Origin: Linanthus parryae | Lineage: Eukaryota; Streptophyta; Magnoliopsida; Ericales; Polemoniaceae | Direction of reading: 5' to 3' | NCBI GenBank assembly: GCA_023055425.1 | Contig: JALGPY010000003.1 | Coordinates: forward strand, 20,209,001 to 20,273,000 | Length of the DNA: 64,000 nucleotides | In this document: piece after piece, positions 31,930-43,605 of the stretch | Layout of the letters: each line of letters opens with the position of its first letter | Numbering within the stretch: position 1 is the stretch's first letter | The notes under the pieces: generated by a model | What the model was told of the DNA's origin: nothing | Database searches by the model: none | The model's input: only the letters and a program-made list of their open reading frames with translations | Program-made: the position numbers and the translations under genes

Positions 31930-34248
31930 TTAGTCATTTAAATAGGGAGCTGATAATTACAGCACAACAAGTGTTAGTTACAGCATAGTTAAATTTTAAA
32001 AGACTACATTACCCCTATGGCTTAACTTCCTCTACCATCTTATCCTCTAACTAATAGACCCCACCGATGTTACCCTCAAATGTCTCGATGCCCTCAAATT
32101 TAAACACTAGTGTTAGTTACAAATACGCCTTTTCTGGTATGGATTTATGTGTTAATCATAAAATAATAACATAACACTAAGCACAACGTGATCCATATTT
32201 TTCACATAAAATAATAACATAATATCGAAAATTGTGTCACTGTCAACGTGGTTTGATGTACTACAGAATATGAAGAAAAATAAAACCAATGACCTTTTCA
32301 TAAAAAGGCGCGACTTCAAATATAGTATGAAATGTCAGATTTATGTTGCTTAAAATGCAAATATTCACAAAAAATACTAACGAGTTCTTACTCGCGAAGT
32401 GGGGTGAGAGTGAAGTTGAAAAAACAACTTCTTTCTACTGATAGAATATATATTCCTTTCAACAAAACTTATGCATTTTATTCGCTCGCAAAATAGGAAA
32501 CAAAATATACAAAAGTTCACAATGAGTATTGCCTCCAAATATTTTTATGTTAAAATTTTATGAATAACATATCAGAATTTACATACCTCTTAGTTTTTTG
32601 AAAATATTAAGGGAGGTAAAAATAGTGATTCTATGTGATTGTCCAAATAGTACACTTCACAGGAAACAACATAAGTAAATATGAAATATTATCAACGTTA
32701 GAACTTCATTTCACAAATTACATAGCACGGTCGATTGATTTGAATAAAATTTCAATTTTCCTTCAATATGAAACTAACTTTTACAAATTTAAGAATGAAA
32801 ACTATAAAAGATGTCATAATTACACCATGTCATTGCTTAAACATAACCCATGACTCACTCAAGACTTCCAAAATTAAATTTTCCAGATGTGTTTCTTCAA
32901 TTTTAATATTTAAAATTGATAATACGTTTTTCTAAATAAGAAAATTACTATTTAAAATACTTTCGTAAAGAGCTTGACACTGGCTACTATTTTTTATACC
33001 TATAGCTATGCCATTTATTGCATTATTTATAAAAAAAGTACTACTTAAAGAAAATTAAAAGAGAGTGGAGAAGATCATTTTAAAATAAATCATATTTTCT
33101 ATAATATATTAGTTATTTTAAAAAAAAAATTATATGCATTTTGGTTTTTTGATAAAGTAAGGAATAAATGGTTCTATATATAGAGTGAGAATATAAAAAT
33201 TGTTGTTTTATAGGCACTGGATAAAAAATAAAATCTTCTTAACTACTATATTTTAAATATTCACTATTCCGAAAGTAACTCTAACATTGAAATGCAATAG
33301 CGGATAACTAGTCATACCAATTGACTGTCTTATTACACATCTCAAGAAGTGTAACAAACAAATAGAATATATATTTTACATTAAAAATAAAATTCTAACT
33401 AGATATTTACTGAGAACAATTATCATGTCACAAAAAACTATTTATGTTAAATATGTTTTTAAAAACCTAACTAAGAAGAATAAATAAGTATTTCAATAGA
33501 CAATTACTTATTTGTTAATACACAGCTTACTCGGGATATCCAAATTAGTTTTTTTTTAATGTTTTATAATTTTAATGATTTAAATTAACCGACTTATTCT
33601 TTTTATATGTAATAAATGGGCAATTTAAAAATAAAAAATAGTTAAGCCTTTGAATTTGACTTCTAAATGAAGATATCTTAAATGAATATTCTGGAGAAAG
33701 TTAATTCTTACAAATAAAGAAATATTTTTTTCATCAACTAACAAGAAATTGTATGAGTACTTTCTTTTACAATCACTTAAATTTAGAAGGAAACATATGC
33801 CTAATACAAAATAATATTAATTTAAGGGTTCTGTGATGTTCCTTATGTACTTATTCGCAACTAAAAAAGAAATTGATGTATTATTTTCAATGTGGCAACA
33901 CGATCACTATTGGAATTTACTTTTAACCACTACCATTCTGTCCCAGCTCTTTCTTCCCAATTTTATTTTTGTCACTATTCACTGGGTCACTTTGACCCGG
34001 TGATTTGAATAGCAAACCGATGTAATTTTTTGATAATTTTTTCATGGTGTTGTAGAGTAAAAGTTACTCTGTAATATGGTGAAAAAATCATCAAAAAATC
34101 GTATTATTTTGCTATCCAAATCACCCGGTCAAAGTGGCCCAGATACGAGTCAAAAAAGTCAGATGGAAAGAGAGAGCTGAGACGGACTGGTATGATTTTA
34201 GAATAGTAAGTGCATGAGAACCCGTGCATAGCGCGTGTTAACGACTAG
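31930..34248 (+). mobile_element. Helitron-like array, unit 5 (with MITE)
   Basis: Starts TTAGTCATTTAAATAGGGAG. The left arm is at about 32590-32930, and it contains the recurrent 72-codon ORF at 32635. It ends CCCGTGCATAGCGCGTG, TTAACGACTAG, with CTAG at 34245-34248. The right inverted arm seems reduced compared with units 1 and 4. A 258-bp MITE sits just before the terminus. Confidence 0.65.
33931..34192. mobile_element. 258-bp fold-back MITE, Tc1/mariner-type (TA duplication)
   Basis: Inserted at TA in CCACTATGATTTT, a site that is uninterrupted in the sister units, giving exact ends 33933-34190 with TA at 33931-33932 and 34191-34192. Termini CCATTCTGTCCCAGCTCT and, inverted, CCAGTCCGTCTCAGCTCT match over most positions. 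Nearly the whole element is one long foldback (for example GGTGATTTGAATAGCAAA against TTTGCTATCCAAATCACC). Confidence 0.85.
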
Positions 34249-34255
34249 TTAGTCA

Positions 34256-35353
34256 TTTAAATAGGGAGCTGATAATTACAACACAACAAGTGTTATTTAC
34301 AACACAATTAAATTTTAAAAAACTATATTACCCCTATGGCTTCACTTCCTCTGCCATCTTTTCCTCTAACTAATAGACCCCCCTGATGTTTTTCCTCTAA
34401 CTAATAGACCCCACTGATGTTACCCTCAAACGTCTCGATGTTCTCAAAATTAAACACTAGTAATAGTGACAACACTACGCCTTTTCTGGTCTGGTATGAG
34501 TTTATAAATCGAAACGGCGTTGAACATGTATTGAGGGTTGGGCTCCGTCTGTGTTGGAAGTGGTGTGGGAGAGTTTGGATGATTTAGGAATGGGCAAGTG
34601 TATGAGGTTGTGCTTAAGGAAGATGACGATGTTGGTTGGAGACGAGAGAGAAGGTAACTTTGGTGATTGTGACAGAAGAGAGCCAAGTTTTGTATCAATC
34701 TATAGTTGGGGATGCGGCTTTGTTGTGGTTGACTGAGTCGTGGGTCGTGGCTTCGGTTGACGATTGTGATTTTGGTATAGAAGAGCGGCTCTGTTGGGTC
34801 TGGTTGCGGAAGGAAGATGGTAGATGGTGGTGATGGCTTATGGTGTATCAGTTGGTGGTGATGGGTTATGGTGTATTCTCTGTTGGTGGGCGTGCGATGG
34901 TTGATCGGAGAAGAACCAAAGGCCACGACGGTGGTCGTGGGGTTTATTTAATTCTTCTATGAGGCAGAGGCTCACAGGGCTGGGATTTTACGGATTTGGA
35001 TTCTTTTCTAATGGTGGATTTGGTGCCAGCAGTAAAAAAGTTTATAAAGGTTACTGGGTCTTCAATGAGGACTCGCATTTGAAAGCTTTTCTTCCACCGA
35101 TCCGCCGGTTACAAACTCAGAATACACTAGCTGTACTCAAACCCAAGAAAGAGTCGATCGAGTATGAGAAAAGATACCTCAGATAAGGAGGAGAGGCTCG
35201 GGTGGGTGGATTAATAGGAGAAGGTGAAGACAAAGGAACATAACATTATTTAGAATTTGAAAGTTAATAGTCATGGGGTAATAAAGTCGTTCATCAAAAA
35301 GTTGTGCTGTAACTATAAAATGTTGTGCTGTAATTATCAACACCCTTTAAATA
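34256..35353. mobile_element. TIR element with 8-bp target duplication and gene-like interior
   Basis: The left end GGGAGCTGATAATTACA at 34264 and the right end at 35345 (inverse of GGGTGTTGATAATTACAG) share extended terminal inverted repeats with repeated TTACAGCAC/TTACAACAC motifs. The 8-bp direct repeat TTTAAATA (34256-34263, 35346-35353) flanks it, as in hAT elements; a MULE with a mutated ninth base is possible. The interior 34510-35240 is GC-richer and G/T-rich, with ORFs on both strands (minus 34926-34450; plus 34959-35186) of unknown origin, perhaps captured sequence. The same left end occurs after every Helitron-like terminus in the array, but there the right half is lacking. Confidence 0.75.
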
Positions 35354-35445
35354 TATCACTAATTCAATTCATGCGAATAGTCTATATAATAACATTTTTT
35401 TTGTATACTTCTAAATTTATAGAATTTGTACATTGTTGCATATGA

Positions 35446-36794
35446 GTCGTGTTCTCACGAACTCGTGTTCATTGATACTATCATGAGAACGTAATGTGAC
35501 ATCCTCACAGCCACGCATTTCTTTGCATTAATGAAGGAGAAATCACACACACGTACTCCCTCCGTTTCGCCAGGTTCTTCAAAATTTTCTTATTGAGCGT
35601 TTCATCTGATTTTTCAAAATTTTTAAATATGGAAACTTTGCTACTAGCAAAATACAACTATACCCTTAATGAAAAAAAAAACCCACCCATTTTTTATTGG
35701 GCCTAATTAGTTAACTACATTATTAATTAAACCTAATGAAAACTCACCCACCTAACCTAACCCAAATTTAACCAGCCCAAACCTAAACACCCCTAACCCT
35801 ACCCAACAAATTTATCTCCTCATCCCTTCTCTTATTCTTCGATAGCCGCTTAGAGAGAGAGAGTCGCACACGTCCCTTCTCTTGTTCTCCAATTCCCGAT
35901 CTCCATCTCCACACCTCCCATGTCCTCATTCATTCTCCACTTGTTCTTCACCTCACACCCATAGCCGTCCAGAGAGAGAGAGACGGAAGAAGAAAAGATC
36001 GGCTCCATCCCATTTTAGACAAGAGAAAGAGAGAGAGAGAGAGAAAGAGAGGAGATCAATCGGTCCATCCCCATCTGCACCAATGATATTCTCATCTCCA
36101 TCTCTCTATCTGTTTTTGTCGTCTGATGAAGAGGAAGAGGATCTCCCCAACGCCGCCTCCGCTGGAGACAATAAGGCATCGATGAATAGAGTGTACATCG
36201 AGATCTACACTGTGAAATTTCCTAGAGATGAAGAAAGGAAGAGGGAGAGAAAGAAAAAGAGAGAGCATACCGGCGTCCTTGGCAGCGGCGAGTTCGACGG
36301 CGGCGGTGTCCTTCGGCGGCGACGACCTTCATACGGCAGCGTCCTCCTCCTACCGCTCTTCTTCTTCATCTTCTTCTCCTTCTCTTCTTCTTCTTTCCTC
36401 TTCTCATCCTTTTATTTCTGTAGATCGATCATCTCTCTCTTTTTCTCTAGATCTGTTAAATGTTGACTTTTGTGATGTTGAATCAGTTCATGGTGATGTG
36501 TTCTTGTGTGTTCTTGTTGGTGTTAATCTAGAAGGTGGGCTGAAGAAGGTGGATGTGAGAGGGTGGAATTAATAAAAGAAGAAGTGGTAACATAGTGATT
36601 TGGGTGAGTTTCTTAATCCCCGTGCCCTCAAGTTTTTTGAAAAAACTGATGAAATAGAGGGAGTACTCTTTAAGATTTAGAGTTCTAATAAATGCGATTT
36701 CTCCTTCATTAATGCAAAGATATTTGTGGTTGTAAGGATGTTACGTCTTGTTTACATGATCGTATCAATTAACACGAGTTCGTGAGAACATGAC
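35446..36794. mobile_element. MITE with arms of about 110 bp, split by a Stowaway-like element
   Basis: Arms GTCGTGTTCTCACGAACTCG (from 35446) and its inverse ending at 36794 match over about 110 bp, down to TTTGCATTAATGAAGGAGAA (35524) against its inverse near 36700. The two arms would form one compact foldback if the inner element were removed. Outer target duplication is unclear (TAT-like bases only), so the superfamily is unassigned. Confidence 0.75.
35554..36665. mobile_element. Stowaway-like (Tc1/mariner) element, 1.1 kb, with cargo
   Basis: The left end CTCCCTCCGTTTCGCCAG at 35556 and right end at 36663 (inverse CTCCCTCTATTTCATCAG) are flanked by TA on both sides (35554-35555, 36664-36665). 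CTCCCTCCGT is the classic Stowaway terminus. The interior contains a transcript-leader-like region and a Ser/Arg-rich low-complexity ORF (35882-36466) that I do not recognise. It is far longer than ordinary Stowaway MITEs, so it probably carries captured DNA. Confidence 0.75.
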
Positions 36795-36880
36795 TGTATA
36801 TTTTTAATATATGTATGTATATAAATATATATATATATAACAATTGGAAACATATCAAAGTAATTATATTACATGTCAAA

Positions 36881-37220
36881 CACTACAAGAAATGACACAA
36901 AAATGGCAAAGTTATGCTAAAAGTCGCGAGGCAAAAGCATATTTCGCCGTTTATTGTTGATAAACGGCGATAGTTCTTATTCTGGCTTAAAATATTTTTA
37001 TACAACAATAAAATAGTGGGCCTGTATATAGTTTGGCATAAACGGCAAGAGTTCTGCCTAAAACAAAAATAAATAGTAGCTCCGTTAATGATTTTATTAT
37101 AAACAGCGAGAATTTATTACCAACGGCGCCGTTGTTTTATCCCCGTAAATGATATTTAACAGAAACGACGAGACCTTATCTAACGCCGTTAGTATCTATC
37201 TTATATGACGAGATATCTCA
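36881..37220 (+). mobile_element. CACTA element, left end with subterminal repeats
   Basis: CACTACAAGAAATGACAC begins at 36881, followed by repeated, inverted AACGGCGA/TCGCCGTTT-type motifs to about 37210. The right terminus was not found; it may be deleted or too diverged. GC-richer transcript-like sequence follows directly, as in gene-capturing CACTA elements. Confidence 0.7.
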
Positions 37221-37434
37221 CCGTATACGTGTTTATGTACACGTGTCCCACTATGCCGAAAATTGTTTGATTTCTCCGCCAAATTTTGGGCGAAAATATG
37301 CTTGGCCCGCGCCAGTGAAGAGAGAAAACCCAAGTCTGGGGAATGAAACCCTTCACATTTCCATAAGCCAGAAGAAGAGAGAAAAGAGAGAGAATAGAGA
37401 ACAGAGAGAGAAGAGAAGAGAGAATCGAGAGAAA

Positions 37435-37524
37435 ATGGTGGAGCGATGCATCCAGAAGCCACAAGATCTGCAAGACCCCTCTCCATCAATCACACACAAT
37501 CGTCAACCCTTCTCTGGAAATTCG
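37435..37524 (+). pseudogene. Possible captured first coding exon behind the CACTA end
   Basis: The purine-rich leader (GAGAGA repeats, 37370-37434) is followed by an ATG at 37435 and 30 in-phase codons (MVERCIQKPQDL, QDPSPSITHNRQPF, SGNS). The frame then meets a good splice donor at 37525 (TCG/GTAAGC) and T-rich intron-like sequence. The source gene is not recognised, and I find no convincing second exon. Confidence 0.35.
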
Positions 37525-38300
37525 GTAAGCTGATTCGTAATCATTGATTTTCATTTTGTACACAATCGCCTAGTTGTTTAGCATGAACTGGGGTTCGTTG
37601 ATTTTCTGTGTTGATTATTGATTTTCATTATTGATTTGTGTTGGGTTTTTCAAGGGATTGAAGTGGACGGTCTGAGCGTGGAATAAGTGGTTTGTGTCGG
37701 TTTTCAGGCGAAGGAAGTTACAAGGTGCCACTGAAAACCCTTTCTCTTGTTTTATTGGTTTTTTGGATCTGGTAGATGAACTGAAAACCTTTTCTCTTCT
37801 TGTACTGGTTTTTTGGATCTGGTATGCTTATGTTTGGTCCTCTGATTGCCTATTCTTGTGATTTATGCATTTTTTTAGTTTATCTTGAAATTGCTTGATA
37901 ACAAAGTCTAGATTTAGCTATTTTAGTTTGTTATCTTGAAATAGCTTGAAATTGATTAAAATTGGTAATTGATTGTTCAATTTAGTTGATTTCAGTTGTT
38001 GTTTTCATATTGTTAGGCTTGAATCTGTTTGATGAGTAATTGGTTTTCTATTTTTGCTTCGATTATTGCCGACTTTCAAGCCCGGTAACGATTGTATAGC
38101 AATTGAAATTGAAAAATAAACATGAAGAATAAGTTGACTATAAAACACTGCTAATAATCTGCCTGACAGGGTAATTGCATAATGAAACTGAAAAAAAAAG
38201 CAAAATAACTTAAAGGAAAACAACTAAAGAGGAGGAGCAGGCAGGACCAAACTAACATCAGAGGAGACAGGAGTATCTTCCGCAGGAGGGAGCATTGCTA
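37525..38300. other. T-rich intron-like sequence, no gene
   Basis: Strongly T-rich on the plus strand, with duplicated segments: CTTTTCTCTTxTTxTxxTGGTTTTTTGGATCTGG occurs near 37740 and 37790. It looks like intron sequence of the captured gene. No coding signal. Confidence 0.4.
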
Positions 38301-38301
38301 A

Positions 38302-38507
38302 TCACATTACATCATAAACTGGAACCATAGCTATTTCGACTTCGACTCGTGCAACCTTTTTCTGAACCTTCCCTTTAATCTTTTCACCAGATTGAATCTT
38401 CTTCGTGCTTTTGGCTTTTCTTGTCTTTCTTTTCACTTTCTTATCGGGGGATTTCATAACTAAACTTGGCTGCCCCGGTTTCTTGAAAGTGGTTTCAAGT
38501 TACCTCA
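38302..38507 (-). pseudogene. Lysine-rich coding-like fragment of unknown family
   Basis: The minus-strand frame ends at a TGA at 38304-38302. It reads LETTFKKPGQPSLVMKSPDK, KVKRKTRKAKSTKKIQSGEK, IKGKVQKKVARVEVEIAMVP, VYDVM. It is highly basic, like a nuclear-localising tail of a plant transposase or chromatin protein. There is no clear start; a stop precedes it. Isolated, with no recognised partner domain. Confidence 0.3.
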
Positions 38508-38774
38508 TATCAGCGGGTGGGGGGATTAGTGACATAGAAGGTGATTGTGTGTAGGTCTTAGGCAAAAGAGAACTGAGGTAGAGCCTTTTATAGTGTTGAT
38601 CCTCCGTAACAGTCCAATTTGTGGATTAAAGGATCATTAATGGGAGAGGTGGGAGGACCCTGAACTGGCATGCATCTGTGAAGCCAAAGGACCTGCAGTT
38701 ACAGATGCATGAAGCTGCTTCAAGGAATTGGTTACAGATGCATGCAACCGGGTCTGACCCATTGGGTTTTTTAC

Positions 38775-38935
38775 CAAATTGTATATGGGTTGGGTCCTGT
38801 CTATTTAATAAAGAAATATTATTTGAAGCAACCCATTTAAACCCATTTTAACCACATTATATATGGGTTGGGTCCTTTATATTTAATAAACATGTATTAT
38901 TTGTAGTAACCCATTTAAATACATTAGTAATAAAC
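38775..38935 (+). repeat. Two-copy direct repeat (TATATGGGTTGGGTCCT)
   Basis: ATATGGGTTGGGTCCT, TTTAATAAA and ATTATTTG(A/T)AG.AACCCATTTAAA occur at 38787-38842 and 38869-38932, about 90 bp apart. A GGGTT..AACCC pairing inside each copy suggests a short foldback. No function known. Confidence 0.6.
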
Positions 38936-39840
38936 AAGTATCATTGAGGTTGTGTATATGTATTGTTGTATTTTCAGTTCTTTCTCACTACCATTCAATG
39001 CAACTACATGGCTCTACAATGCATTATATACAATGCAAGTATTGAAATAACAATTTTTTTTTTCTTTTGGCGAGGCAATCTCAGTAATAATAAATCGGTG
39101 GTCATGGAGTGATGAAAAAGTTAGGCAAGAGAAGTGAATCGCATCTAAATTCAACAACTAGTAATTTCCCCTAGTTAGTATAGAGAGCCTGGCATTACTA
39201 TAAAGAATAGCCTAAATTTTTGTGTGTGCCGACAAAAGTAAGAGGCTACCCAAGGCTAAACCACGCTCATAGTCCGAGCTCCTATTCTGCTTATGGTTTA
39301 GAGTGATGAAGTTGAGGCAAAAAAAGGATAATCACGGATCAGTGAGTTCTAAAGCATCACATTCTCACATTAAAACCCGCATCTCACGCAGCCTCACCAT
39401 GATGATAGAAACAACAACCCGAAACTCACCGTCTCTGGCCCTCTATCCCCTCAAACCCCTGTACCATGTCAATCTCGTGGCCATCAAAGAAAAGTATGCG
39501 TGAAACTCAATCAATCTCCAAACGGAACAAGAACTGTACCACTCGTTTTCCAATAAGCACACTTTATCTATCTTCAATCCTCTCCTTTTTTTTCTTTTCT
39601 TTTTTTCTTATTTTCTTTCTATTTTTTCTTTTATTTAATAAAACACCAATAATACAATAAAAATATACGAGTGATCCTCCTCCAAGAATCAAGAAGTATA
39701 ATAATGTCAGGGGAAGGAAATAACAAATCCGTGAATAAGTATCACAATAATAATTCATCTTCCTCTAACTCCATGAAGCGCACGATGCCACAAAGCCACA
39801 GTTAAAACGTGTATGTGGGTAGAGTCGTCAAAAGCACAAT
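38936..39840. other. No gene recognised
   Basis: Mixed-composition sequence with T-rich tracts (39585-39640) and short ORFs without protein character. It may include the decayed 3' end of the minus-strand Athila-like element that lies to the right. Confidence 0.25.
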
Positions 39841-41261
39841 CTCGATGTCCGTAGTCAAAAGTAGACACCCCCACACTAAGATGTAGTCACGTCCCCTCTC
39901 AAGTAATAAAAAAGATGTATTTCTCGGGCCTAATCCAACCGAACCTCCAACACCGAGATGATAGAAATCCAGTACCTAGTACATGCCACCAATTAAGTAC
40001 AATTGGTTACATGGTGTAATGACATGGAACACCGTCACACCTTAGTGTGAAAGCCAACTTACTCACCCTAGCATCCCCTCGTAGATATCCAATCAAGCCT
40101 AAGCGATCAGTCGAAATCACAAAAATATGTAACGAAGCACTCCCTCAACGAACCCCCTCAACTACTGCTCCCTCGTGACGCTCTAGAAAGGTGATTCCAA
40201 TGATATATGTTGAAGGCCATGAATCGTCTCCCTAGTCAAAGAGGCTAACAATAAAACCAAGGTTCAATTTTGGCTAACTAGTGGTCCTACAAGGTAAGAT
40301 CTAAAAGCAGTGAGTGCTCTAATACACATCCTCGCACAGCTGTTTTGTGTGCACTACGAGGCGGGCTGGCGACTACCTAAGATGATCAACATGAACGTTA
40401 GGCTTGTTTAGCTCACACCAAGCTCAACTCTTGTAGGAGGAAAACATCACACACTTTAGCTTTTAAAATTTCAGTTTTAGAGTTAAAATAGGTAAACATT
40501 CGCGTAAAGAAATTCTCTCTATACTTACGAGGGGGAACTCACATTGTCACTCTCGGTGGAAATCCACGCCCTATGCCTAAAGTGTTCACATCTCCTCAAA
40601 TTTGCCAAGCCTACGCGTCTTTCAATTTCCCTTTCCCAACTTTTTTTTAAATATATATTTTTTTAATTTTTCAAATTTTTAATAAATTTTTTATATAATA
40701 AGTCACTAACTCTATATGCAAAGACCGACACTACTAACGAATCGATACGCGGGTAGGGAACTCAATAAAGTAAACGTGCAAGAAAAATAATGAATAACAG
40801 AAGAAAAATAAAGATATAACCAAAAATCTACCTAAATGCGATTGGCTATGCAAGACTCAACTAAAGCTAGCAAACGGCTCAAAATCCCCCCACACTTAAG
40901 CGCTTCGTTGTCCTCAACGAATTTAGATATCAAACCTAGGACTTGGCATTCAAATGTGAGGGAGGTGATTCTACTCGGAGTCAAAGTCACGACACAAGAA
41001 GGTAGTCCAACAAATTTAGAGCTAAAACAAACTACTTGCACGTGACAAGTTGTGTACCAAAATTAAGCAAGTCCTCAAGTATTCCCTAGGATACTAACAG
41101 CTAATCCCAGCGGCGACTAAGCACCGTGAAAAAGTAGTCAAAATAAAATCCTAGAGCAAGTACGATGTGCCTAAAAGGTAAGTAAAGAGAGAGAAAAAAA
41201 CTCACAACCGACACAAGGTCGGGGACGAAATTCGATAAGTGCTGACTGAGATAGCAAGAAC

Positions 41262-41433
41262 AATCCCAAGCAAACATTTTCCGGAACAATGCAGGCTCCC
41301 TTGCGGTCAAGTGTGCAAAACACACCGGGGTCGATTGATCAGTTGCTGCTGACGAAAAGAGAACGAAGAATCCCCGAGCTAGTGTTGTGAGCTCCGGTAA
41401 CGGTCGAGTGCGCAAGTAGCACACCGGGGTCGA
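41262..41433 (-). other. Two tandem copies of the Athila double-hairpin RNA module (minus strand)
   Basis: Copy 1: TCGACCCCGGTGTG at 41433, hairpin GTGTGC/GCGCAC, CTCGACCG to 41401, second hairpin GAGCT..AGCTC (41394-41376), then GGGGATT (41375-41369). Copy 2: TCGACCCCGGTGTG from 41333, hairpin GTGTG/CACAC, TTGACCG to 41305, second hairpin GAGC..CATT/AATG..GCTT (41298-41268), then GGGATT. The same module occurs twice in the younger plus-strand element at 49598-49762 with different stem bases. See the finding on covariation. Confidence 0.65.
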
Positions 41434-43063
41434 TGTCTTCATCAAACTTTTCATCCAGTTTCGAACTCGGGCGAACCATGTTAGCTGCTGCATAATCATC
41501 TCCATTCATGGGGATCAATGTGACCAGTTTACTCCTTAGCCTTCACAATTCTCAATTTTTAACTTGAGAATCAACCCTGACCATAATAATGCTTCAGTCT
41601 CGCTCAATATCCAGCACAAACACTTTACTTTTCAACCCTTTTTGTGTCAATTTCTCTCACTGTAACCACACTTTTTGCTTCCTTCCTCTTCTCCTTTCAA
41701 AGACCCATCTTATAATTCTATGAACAACACATCCAAGCAATTATAATAAAAATCACAGTAGATGCAAATAAAGAACTATCTTTTCTCTGTCAATTTCTTT
41801 TGTTTGTGGGTCTGCAATTCGATACACAGGGAGAGAGGGTAGAAGGAAGTATGGTTTCGAATCAATCTCCAAAGGAGAGAGTGGGTGGCGGTTGGGTGAA
41901 TTCATGTTATCTGGGTTCTGATCGGGCTTGGTGAAATCAGAGGCGCTGTGAGAGAGAGAGAGAGACCGATTGGGAAGAGACGGTGGTGTCTGGGTTCTAT
42001 GACGGGTGAAAGGAGATAGAGCAGAGGTGATTCGTTGGTGAGCAAGAGAGCAGCGGCTGCGTGGGCTCTGGTTTGGCCAAGCTTTTGGCCGGCTTCAATG
42101 GCCGACGAGTCAGGCGGCTAGGCGGCGGAGTTTAGGGATTGGGGTTGTGATTGGAGGTCAGGGAATAGTGGTTCTCTCGATCGGGGAATAAGCTCAGGGT
42201 TTGCCGTAGTTCGGTGGTGTTCGGGTCGTGGATTATTTGGTATGACTTTTTGGAGGGTTTGGTGTTTATAGATGCGATGGTGGTGGTTTCGTGAATTGGA
42301 GGTGGGTCTTGGTTTTGGTCGGCGATGATGGAGATGGGATGGAGGTCTCAGAGAGCTTTCAATCGGATTTAATGGAGGAAGATGGTGGTTGGGTTGCTTG
42401 CGGTTCTTGGAAGAGAATGGTGGTCTTGGTTGGCTAATATGGGGTTCCTCAATCGGGGTTTGGGGTTTTGGTTTCGATTAGTTCACCAGTGGTTGCAGAG
42501 AGGGGCGGTGTTGGTGTTTTGATGGCGGTGGTCTGGTGGGTTCAGCTGGGTTTTCGATTGGCTCTTGTATACCAGATTGTCACAAAAGCTTCTGTGTTTA
42601 CAGAGATTAACAGAGAAAGAGAAGCTGCAAGGGGGTGATTGATGTTGCAACGCTGGGGGTACCGGGTGCAATTTTCTGAAGTCTGGTAATTTGCATGTGC
42701 TTCCCCAGAAGCTCATAACCAATGAAACGGGGTCTTAAATGACGTTTCCAGCAACTGTTAAATCAGCCCTTACACCCTCACTGCCCAGAAACAAGATTTT
42801 CTCGCCATTTTTTCTTCTTCCACCATCTCTTCTCGATCTTTCTCTTCTCAAGTGAACAAGAACAAATTCTCACAACAAAGCGTGAATCTCAATAACGATG
42901 AAACCATGTTGCAAAAGTGAAAGCTCTCCGCAACCTTTTTCTTCTTCTTCCAATTCATGAGAATGAACATCATATGAATTTCACTAATAATTTCATGTAT
43001 CCCATGTCGTGGAAAGCGATTAGTATCTTATTTGCTTGTTTCCTCAAATTCCGATATCTTCAA

Positions 43064-43605
43064 TTAAGTTTCAAAAGACGACTCATACACTTTGAATGTT
43101 TGAGTGCCTTCATCTACTTCATTTGAAGCAACCGAATCATCAACATATTCAATTTCGGCGTCTTGTTCATCTTCAATGAGCTCAAACGTGAGAGGCTCCA
43201 TCAAATTTGCGACCGGAGTGTCAAGCTCATCAACATTGATTCCTTGAAGACAACATTCAATCTCACTAAAAACCGCATCATGCTTCTCTCCCATACTTGA
43301 CTCGAGCCATGACTCTGTTGATGAGCTTGACACTCCGGTTCATCCTCTTCTTTAAGCTTTGGGAATGTTGGAGCATCCTCTTGATTTGAATGGAGAACAA
43401 ATTGTGTGTCCACATGTGTTGTCTCCATTCCCATTTTTGTTGCTCTTTTTCGCCACTCGTTAACATTAGGAATCATCTCCTCAAGCATCCAACCAAGGAA
43501 GAACATTAAGCTAGTGGGAGGAGTTTGGTCATTAGGACGAAATTTGTATCGTTGCATCTTCATGGCTACCCTCTCCCTAGTGGCGTCCACATGGCCCTCC
43601 TTCAC
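43064..43605 (-). pseudogene. Degenerate ORFs in the gag position of the old Athila-like element
   Basis: Two overlapping minus frames: 43605-43201 (KEGHVDATRERVAMKMQRYK, FRPNDQTPPTSLMFFLGWML) and 43333-43064 (acidic: LIEDEQDAEIEYVDDSVASN). The latter is 89 residues with Ser/Asp/Glu-rich character. They are shifted relative to each other, so they are probably one broken coding region. I do not recognise gag motifs. Confidence 0.4.

Noticed and set aside
42483..42722. Minus-strand ORF in the G/T-rich block of the old Athila-like element
   Set aside because: Biased composition, no motif and no conservation with the younger element.
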